From positions 1 to 27,340 of the IMG/VR virus record IMGVR_UViG_3300043436_002669: DNA of 27,340 nucleotides; one strand, 5' to 3'. This DNA is from a virus. The notes below the pieces were generated by a model. It was not told the DNA's origin. It was given only the letters and a program-made list of their open reading frames with translations, and did no database searches. The position numbers and the translations under genes were made by a program. Each line of letters opens with the position of its first letter. The first letter of the stretch is position 1. Positions 22,941 to 27,340 of this stretch are shown here, piece after piece.

Positions 22941-23345
22941 ATGGGGGATAGATACTATTCAGACGAGTTTGGTGATAGGCAATCCTACCACAGGGATATG
23001 CTACAAATGCAGCGCGATCAACGGAAGGCGGAAGCGAGATCCAACCGAGATGCTAGACGAGATGAGCAGCAAAAAGCCAAAGACGACCTCTTTAATGGTA
23101 AAAAAAGAGAGATTGCAAAAAGCACTACAGGAGATAACAAGCAAAGGAATGGTGCTGAGGATGACGTTAAACAGGTTAAAAAAGACCAAAAGAACGGCGG
23201 AGCCGGAGCCGGAGCCGGAGCTGGTGGAGCCTACGACGATTCAGAGTTGCGTGCTTTGATTACCGCTCTTGAGAGCAGACTTAATTCAGCTTCAATCGAC
23301 GCACAGTGCGGTGAGGGCTCCGTTACCGTTACCTTGAACCTTTAA
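22941..23345 (+). CDS. Charged coiled-coil protein with Gly-Ala linker, 134 aa
   Basis: The first 85 residues are highly charged and helical (MQRDQRKAEARSNRDARRDE). A Gly/Ala linker (GGAGAGAGAGG) is encoded by tandem GGAGCC hexamers at about 23197-23226, followed by a short acidic helix (DDSELRALITALESRLN) and a beta end (CGEGSVTVTLNL). No domain is known to me. It lies directly after the 901-residue protein and may be a structural partner; function unknown. Confidence 0.65.
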   Translation: MGDRYYSDEFGDRQSYHRDMLQMQRDQRKAEARSNRDARRDEQQKAKDDLFNGKKREIAKSTTGDNKQRNGAEDDVKQVKKDQKNGGAGAGAGAGGAYDDSELRALITALESRLNSASIDAQCGEGSVTVTLNL

Positions 23346-23351
23346 TTTAAT

Positions 23352-23813
23352 ATGGCGACATATGTGTCTACTACCTATTGCCCGTCGTGCTGCACTGATT
23401 TTCAATTGACAATTAAATACGATTGGTCTGGAACCGGAATGCGTGATCTTGATACGAAAACAACAGCATTTGGTGAATCCGTTGGGTGGAGCTGTGGAGG
23501 TAGTGGGACATATGTTCAATGGATTAGTGGAGATAATAGAGGGTTGAATGGATTTGAGCAGGTTGATATTCTTGTAGATACGGCTAGAACTAATGAACTA
23601 TGGACATCTAGCTATAATATACAATGCTTTGCTGGGTGGTATGCGCCATCGGGAGGATCAGGGCCAGCTAATTTAATTGTAGAATATAAAAATAAAACCA
23701 AAAACAAATCTATATCTCCGGGTAGCCAAAGTGGATGCGCTTCAACAGCAGTTGCAACGGTAACGGTTTATTCAACAATACAACCAGATGGAAGCTACTT
23801 CGAGATCGTGTGA
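23352..23813 (+). CDS. Cys-containing beta-rich protein, 153 aa
   Basis: Begins MATYVSTTYCPSCCTDFQLT and has the segments GMRDLDTKTTAFGESVGW, YVQWISGDNRGLNG, FAGWYAPSGGSGPANLIVEY and QSGCASTAVATVTVYS. The regular alternation suggests a beta-sandwich. Six Cys residues are present (CPSCC, SCGG, QCF, GCAS). The gene is more AT-rich than its neighbours. I recall similar text in phage and bacterial proteins but cannot name a family. Probably a minor virion or receptor-associated protein. Confidence 0.6.
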   Translation: MATYVSTTYCPSCCTDFQLTIKYDWSGTGMRDLDTKTTAFGESVGWSCGGSGTYVQWISGDNRGLNGFEQVDILVDTARTNELWTSSYNIQCFAGWYAPSGGSGPANLIVEYKNKTKNKSISPGSQSGCASTAVATVTVYSTIQPDGSYFEIV

Positions 23814-24162
23814 GTTTTTCGTGGATGGTCGCTGCGGTCTTGGATACCACAACGGCAAGCCTCACGCTGGCAACTGCCGCGCCTGTATCGCAGCAGGTGA
23901 AAACAACCGCGAGCATGCCAATCGTCTGCCAACCTTTGCCGCGCAGATAAGATCAGCAACATCTGCTGCTGCAAGATTTGCCAAGTCTAGGTTCGCTCAA
24001 ACCGAACCTGATACCCTTGCTGTCCGAATCGAAACCTGCCGATCCTGCGACCTATGGGACGCAGCAGGAATGCGCGGCACTGGCCGCTGCAAGAAATGCG
24101 GGTGTTCCACACAAGCCAAATTAAGAATGGCTACCGAAAAGTGCCCCATTGGCAAGTGGTAA
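23788..24162 (+). CDS. Zinc-ribbon-like Cys-rich protein, 124 aa
   Basis: Two cysteine clusters are visible: C8, C16, C30, C33 (SCEFFVDGRC, NCRACIAAGE) and C84, C87, C101, C104, C106, C119 (ETCRSC, RCKKCGCS, EKCPIGKW). The C-terminal cluster ending CPIGKW is a frequent phage/bacterial zinc-ribbon pattern. The linker is Ala/Arg-rich and helical. The start overlaps the preceding gene by 26 bases in another frame. It probably binds zinc and may bind nucleic acid or another protein; the exact role is unknown. Confidence 0.7.
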   Translation: MEATSRSCEFFVDGRCGLGYHNGKPHAGNCRACIAAGENNREHANRLPTFAAQIRSATSAAARFAKSRFAQTEPDTLAVRIETCRSCDLWDAAGMRGTGRCKKCGCSTQAKLRMATEKCPIGKW

Positions 24163-24170
24163 AGAATTAC

Positions 24171-24199
24171 TTGACAACTGATAGCCGACAACCTACCCT
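24171..24199 (+). promoter_or_regulatory. Sigma70-like promoter before the adaptor operon
   Basis: TTGACA at 24171-24176, 17-base spacer, TACCCT at 24194-24199; the ATG at 24210 is 11 bases downstream. The preceding bases (AATTAC) resemble those before the other -35 boxes. Confidence 0.6.
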
Positions 24200-24209
24200 C
24201 TGACCTGTA

Positions 24210-24338
24210 ATGAAAGCTAAGACCAAAAAGCAAGTAGCCTACCTGCTCAGTAAAGTCAGCCCCCTCAGTAATAAGGAGCAGGGCAAACTGAAGGGTGAGC
24301 TTCACAGCGGTGAAGTCAAAACCAAACCCAAAAAGTAA
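24210..24338 (+). CDS. Small Lys-rich protein, 42 aa
   Basis: MKAKTKKQVAYLLSKVSPLS, then NKEQGKLKGELHSGEVKTKP and KK. Small basic proteins with YLLS-x-x-SPL...L-K-x-EL-x-S-G-x-V-K occur beside head-tail genes in several podoviruses, as I recall; function unknown. The stop overlaps the next start (TAATG), so translation is probably coupled to the adaptor gene. It is the first gene after the promoter at 24171. Confidence 0.7.
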   Translation: MKAKTKKQVAYLLSKVSPLSNKEQGKLKGELHSGEVKTKPKK

Positions 24339-25282
24339 TGCCCGCCACTACGGTAAATCAGCTGGTTCCGATGCTCAGTCAGTACATCGAACCAGACGGC
24401 GAGTTCAAGACAAGCCTTAATCAGGTCTTGTCTCGTATCTACAACATGGGGACTTACCGTGATCTTACTATCCAGTACAGTCTGCCTGTTGTTGACAATT
24501 GCGTTACGCTGCCGGACGAAGCCGATTCGGTACTTCACACCATTGTGGATAACCAGCCAGTGCCCGTCCGTTCTTTGTGGCACGACTTCAAATCGGTCGG
24601 CATGGGGGTCGGCGCAGCTGACCTTACATGGGGTCTGGTTGACGCTGGTTTTCACCCGTTGAAGCGGTTGATTACTACCGCTACCGATACTTTGCACATT
24701 GTTCCGTCCGACCAGTCACCGACGAAAACCAATTTCAATCCTAATGACGGCGGCGAGATCGTGGTCACAGCGACAGATGGCGATAAGATTTATCAGTCAA
24801 CCACCGATACCGTATCCGACAACGATGTGCCTCTCACGTTTGCAGAGGACATTAACGCTGTGATTAGTATCCGCTTCGACGGTCTTACGGATGCCTACGA
24901 CATCCGAACTACTGCGGGCAATTCCGATACCACAATTGCCACAGTCGGACCGGATTCCGGTGTCACTCGCTATCGTAGGTTCAGACTGAACCGCTCGACC
25001 AACGACGAGACTGTCGTTCATGTTCTCTGCAAACGAGCCTTCCAGCCTGTGCGCTCCGATAACGACATCGTGTATGTCGGAAATGTCGGTGCTCTAAAGC
25101 ACGGTATGTTGGGTCGTTTGATGGAGGACAATGCCGACATCGAACGCTCCGAATATCACTGGAACAAGTGCATGCAGCTGATGGAAGAGGAAGCCGCTAC
25201 CTCAAGGGGTGCTGCTATTCCGAGGTTGAATGTCGATCCATATGGTACTGGCAACCTTAATCGTATTTACCAACTGTACTAA
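24338..25282 (+). CDS. Head-tail adaptor / tubular tail protein-like, 314 aa
   Basis: Predicted to sit below the portal and connect head and tail. The N-terminus VNQLVPMLSQYIEPDGEFKT and the C-terminus (GALKHGMLGRLMEDNADIER, then SEYHWNKCMQLMEEEAA) match the pattern of phage adaptor or tubular-A proteins, where the last helix pair contains AL(K/R)xGxL...EDN...A...W. The middle is a beta-rich insertion with T/D repeats (TDTVSDNDVPLTFAEDI). The gene overlaps the next by one base. Exact family uncertain. Confidence 0.7.
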   Translation: MPATTVNQLVPMLSQYIEPDGEFKTSLNQVLSRIYNMGTYRDLTIQYSLPVVDNCVTLPDEADSVLHTIVDNQPVPVRSLWHDFKSVGMGVGAADLTWGLVDAGFHPLKRLITTATDTLHIVPSDQSPTKTNFNPNDGGEIVVTATDGDKIYQSTTDTVSDNDVPLTFAEDINAVISIRFDGLTDAYDIRTTAGNSDTTIATVGPDSGVTRYRRFRLNRSTNDETVVHVLCKRAFQPVRSDNDIVYVGNVGALKHGMLGRLMEDNADIERSEYHWNKCMQLMEEEAATSRGAAIPRLNVDPYGTGNLNRIYQLY

Positions 25283-25806
25283 TGATAGTCATTAAACCTT
25301 CCGGTGAAGACCGGAAACAAGCACGCGCTGAAGCCAAAGCGATGGGTGTGCTCAGGGGCTCAATCGCAAGAGGTCGGGGCAACGAGATTGGAATGATGGG
25401 CGAGATGCTTGTCCACCGCGAGATCGGAGGCAGCAGGGTAGGCGACATAAACTTCGCTTATGACATCACTATGCCAGACGGCGTAACCATTGACGTGAAA
25501 ACGACTAAGGCCGCTAGTGTGCCGGAACCCCATTATGTGGCTCGCGTGTACGGTGCAGAGTCCAGTGCAGAAAAGATAGGCAGCAAATGTGATGTCTACT
25601 ATTTCGTTAGGTGTAACCAACAAATGACTCTCGCCACTATTATTGGTTGGTTGCCAGCAAAAGAGTTTATTGCGAAAGCAACCTTCCTGCCTAAAGGCAA
25701 TGTCGATCCGAATGATGGAAAGCTATCTTTCTCTGATGAGTTTGTGGTACCCATCTCAGAACTGAACCCGCCCTCCGTGAAGATCACGAAGAAGCGGGTT
25801 CGTTAG
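25282..25806 (+). CDS. PD-(D/E)XK nuclease-like protein, 174 aa
   Basis: The core motif is visible: E41 in MMGEMLVHREI, D61 in FAYDITMPDG, and D71-V-K73 in TIDVKTTK, then a beta-strand PHYVARVYG. This order (E...D...DxK) is that of PD-(D/E)XK nucleases that cut DNA with Mg2+. A basic N-terminus (DRKQARAEAKAMGVLRG) may bind DNA. It is coupled to the adaptor gene and ends 4 bases before the convergent helicase gene. It could act in DNA repair, concatemer resolution or host DNA breakdown; substrate unknown. Confidence 0.75.
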   Translation: MIVIKPSGEDRKQARAEAKAMGVLRGSIARGRGNEIGMMGEMLVHREIGGSRVGDINFAYDITMPDGVTIDVKTTKAASVPEPHYVARVYGAESSAEKIGSKCDVYYFVRCNQQMTLATIIGWLPAKEFIAKATFLPKGNVDPNDGKLSFSDEFVVPISELNPPSVKITKKRVR

Positions 25807-25810
25807 TTTC

Positions 25811-27340
25811 TTAGAAGTCGCCACCTTGATCGATGTCGTACGCCTCTGAGAGATCGATCTCCCAGATCTTGCCGCCACCTTGACCCTTGCTCCGTACAGG
25901 CCGTACGTTCTTGTTGTGCTGACTTACCTCTTCGAGTACCGTCATGCCGCGACGGACAAACTCCAGATTTCCGCTGTTGCCGACGCTACGACCGCCGTTA
26001 CATTCTTGTAGCACAACGGTGAACTCAGTAAGAGTGCCGCGCCACTTGGTAAGAGATACGGTTTCACGGACCTTCTTAGCGAAGAACTCGACCATCTCCG
26101 CAATAGCAGAACGCGAGCTATTGTCGTAAGCTGCGGCTTCGATGAATGAGTCAATGTAAGTCTTAACGCCAAATCGGTTGGAATCCTTTATCTCAATCGG
26201 TACCTGCCAGTCGTAAAGCCACTTGAGGAAGAACGGCAGTTCGGTGTTGATCGTGTTCTCGACGAACTCGTTTGAGCCGAACTTCACCTTGTGTCCGCTG
26301 TTGATACGCAACGCAATGATCTTGTCTCGGTTGCTGCTGTCAAGTGACGGCAGAGCGGCAAGGGAGTTGGCATCAAGGTTGAGGGACATCATAACCCTAC
26401 CGGACCAAGGCAACGGAATAGCGTCCGCATACTTCGCATGGTACTCAAGTCTAGGGTTGGCTACACACCTCTTGGTAAGCTCGACGAACTTGCGCTGATC
26501 GGCGTAGGTCGCTGCTGCTGTCTGGTCGTCCACCACCCAAGCGGCAGATCCGCAGAGGTCACGGTTAAAGCTGGTCTTGCCTGACAGATAGTCCGAGGCA
26601 TCACTAAACCCGCCGACCGAAGCACCAATAATTTTGTTGGTGAGTAAGGTCTTACCGTGTCCGGCTGGTCCCAATAGGATCATCAGTTGCCCTTGATCGA
26701 GTCGGCATTCAAGCACCGCTTTGTACAGGCGTTGGAACCACGCTAGGAAATACGGCAGCGTTTCCTTGCCGTCACTGTCCTTTGCAAAGAACGGCATGAG
26801 ATATGAATGAATCCACGGCCAGTTAGCTGGATCTCCATTGTCAGCTGGCTGCACGGCGTTTGCCCTACAGTTGTTGAGAATCTTTCTGCCGTAGTAGTCA
26901 ACCACTCGCTCTTTGGAGAACACGACAGGCGCGACCTCTTCGACACGGCAGTCGTTGGAGATAGTGAGGATAGCTTGTTCGATCTCCGATACCGTTTGGT
27001 TCTTCTTGAGCTTAGGGCTGAATCCAGCCTTACGGAGTTCGAGCACCAGTTGTTCTTTCGGTATTGCCACAGGTCCGCCGTTAAGGAGTTTGTAGAATGA
27101 CTTTCCGTTGAACCAGTACTGGTCTAGTAGAGTAGACAGTTTCTTCTCCTCGTACTGGTCAACGAACTTCTTACCGAAGATCGAACCCCACGACTTGAAC
27201 CCTGTACCCGCACGGTCTGAGTAGCAGATCATTCCGTCTTCCCGTACCTGACAGCCGTCGCGGTCGATGCCGTCGTCAATCCAGAACAGTGGTCCGCGAG
27301 CACCTACGGTGAACTCACCTTTCCATCGGTTCGGGAACTT
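25811..27340 (-). CDS. SF3/D5-like DNA helicase (primase-helicase C-terminal part), partial
   Basis: Unwinds DNA at the replication fork using ATP. The frame is open from the right window edge, so the N-terminus (possibly a primase domain) is missing; 509 residues are visible. Motifs: Walker A GPAGHGKT (26648-26671), Walker B AAWVVDDQ, sensor-like VMMSLNLD, and an Arg-containing SNRDKI motif. This order is that of superfamily 3 AAA+ helicases of the pox D5 / phage P4 group. The region before it (residues about 40-110) is like the D5-N domain. The stop lies 4 bases from the convergent gene. It is the only replication gene in the window. Confidence 0.85.
   Translation of the reverse strand, partial: KFPNRWKGEFTVGARGPLFWIDDGIDRDGCQVREDGMICYSDRAGTGFKSWGSIFGKKFVDQYEEKKLSTLLDQYWFNGKSFYKLLNGGPVAIPKEQLVLELRKAGFSPKLKKNQTVSEIEQAILTISNDCRVEEVAPVVFSKERVVDYYGRKILNNCRANAVQPADNGDPANWPWIHSYLMPFFAKDSDGKETLPYFLAWFQRLYKAVLECRLDQGQLMILLGPAGHGKTLLTNKIIGASVGGFSDASDYLSGKTSFNRDLCGSAAWVVDDQTAAATYADQRKFVELTKRCVANPRLEYHAKYADAIPLPWSGRVMMSLNLDANSLAALPSLDSSNRDKIIALRINSGHKVKFGSNEFVENTINTELPFFLKWLYDWQVPIEIKDSNRFGVKTYIDSFIEAAAYDNSSRSAIAEMVEFFAKKVRETVSLTKWRGTLTEFTVVLQECNGGRSVGNSGNLEFVRRGMTVLEEVSQHNKNVRPVRSKGQGGGKIWEIDLSEAYDIDQGGDF

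Noticed and set aside
22969-23259. Rightward frame of 96 codons overlapping the coiled-coil gene
   Set aside because: Its PEPEPE stretch is the frame-shifted reading of the GGAGCC repeat; the 22941 frame joins neatly with both neighbours.

Overview
This window is part of the genome of a tailed double-stranded DNA bacteriophage (Caudoviricetes). The rightward genes follow a standard virion order: portal, small protein, scaffold, major capsid protein, fibres with a lysis cassette, a large tail-region protein, a head-tail adaptor-like protein and a PD-(D/E)XK nuclease. A podovirus is my best guess from the portal and adaptor types and the absence of a tape-measure gene. The window has no terminase, DNA polymerase, integrase or tRNA gene, so it is not a complete genome. 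Host identity cannot be read from the sequence. I see no convincing Shine-Dalgarno sequence in front of any gene, which suggests a host group that often initiates without one (for example Bacteroidota, Planctomycetota/Verrucomicrobiota or Cyanobacteria). The promoters are nevertheless sigma70-like.

Layout. (1) 1-3270, leftward: about ten small genes without recognisable domains, probably an early or host-interaction region. Each of the seven leftward units begins behind a leader carrying the same 22-bp dyad (CTTATTCGG, 4-base loop, CCGAATAAG). In most leaders a second hairpin follows, then an A-rich stretch without a Shine-Dalgarno sequence. Genes inside a unit are joined by ATGA overlaps and have no leader. 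(2) 3271-4186: divergent control region with a small Lys/Arg-rich gene, several hairpins of a CCTGTATCCTG family and an AT-rich nest of inverted repeats that could be a replication origin. (3) 4187-10420, rightward head module: a NUMOD4-like protein, a small protein, portal, a small protein, scaffold, a 250-base leader with a perfect 14-bp inverted repeat, and the major capsid protein. (4) 10431-11147: terminator hairpin and an AT-rich free-standing HNH endonuclease gene. (5) 11181-13603: two small genes, then a lysis cassette (two small membrane proteins and an Amidase_3 endolysin) flanked by two paralogous acidic proteins. (6) 13636-20229: two successive receptor-binding cassettes, each a BppU-like small protein followed by a repeat-rich fibre. 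(7) 20231-25806: a 901-residue duplicated-domain protein, small proteins, a Cys-rich zinc-ribbon protein, a head-tail adaptor-like protein and a nuclease. (8) 25811-27340, leftward: the C-terminal part of an SF3/D5-like helicase that runs off the window.

Expression. Several rightward genes have TTGAC(A/T/G), a 16-17 base spacer and a TAnnnT-like -10 ending only 6-10 bases before the start codon. This predicts leaderless mRNAs and moves three starts: the NUMOD4 gene to 4221, the portal to a GTG at 5157, and support for a GTG at 13636. The leftward genes do the opposite: each unit has a structured leader of roughly 60-90 bases. The contrast between leaderless rightward genes and double-hairpin-led leftward genes is the most unusual feature of the window.
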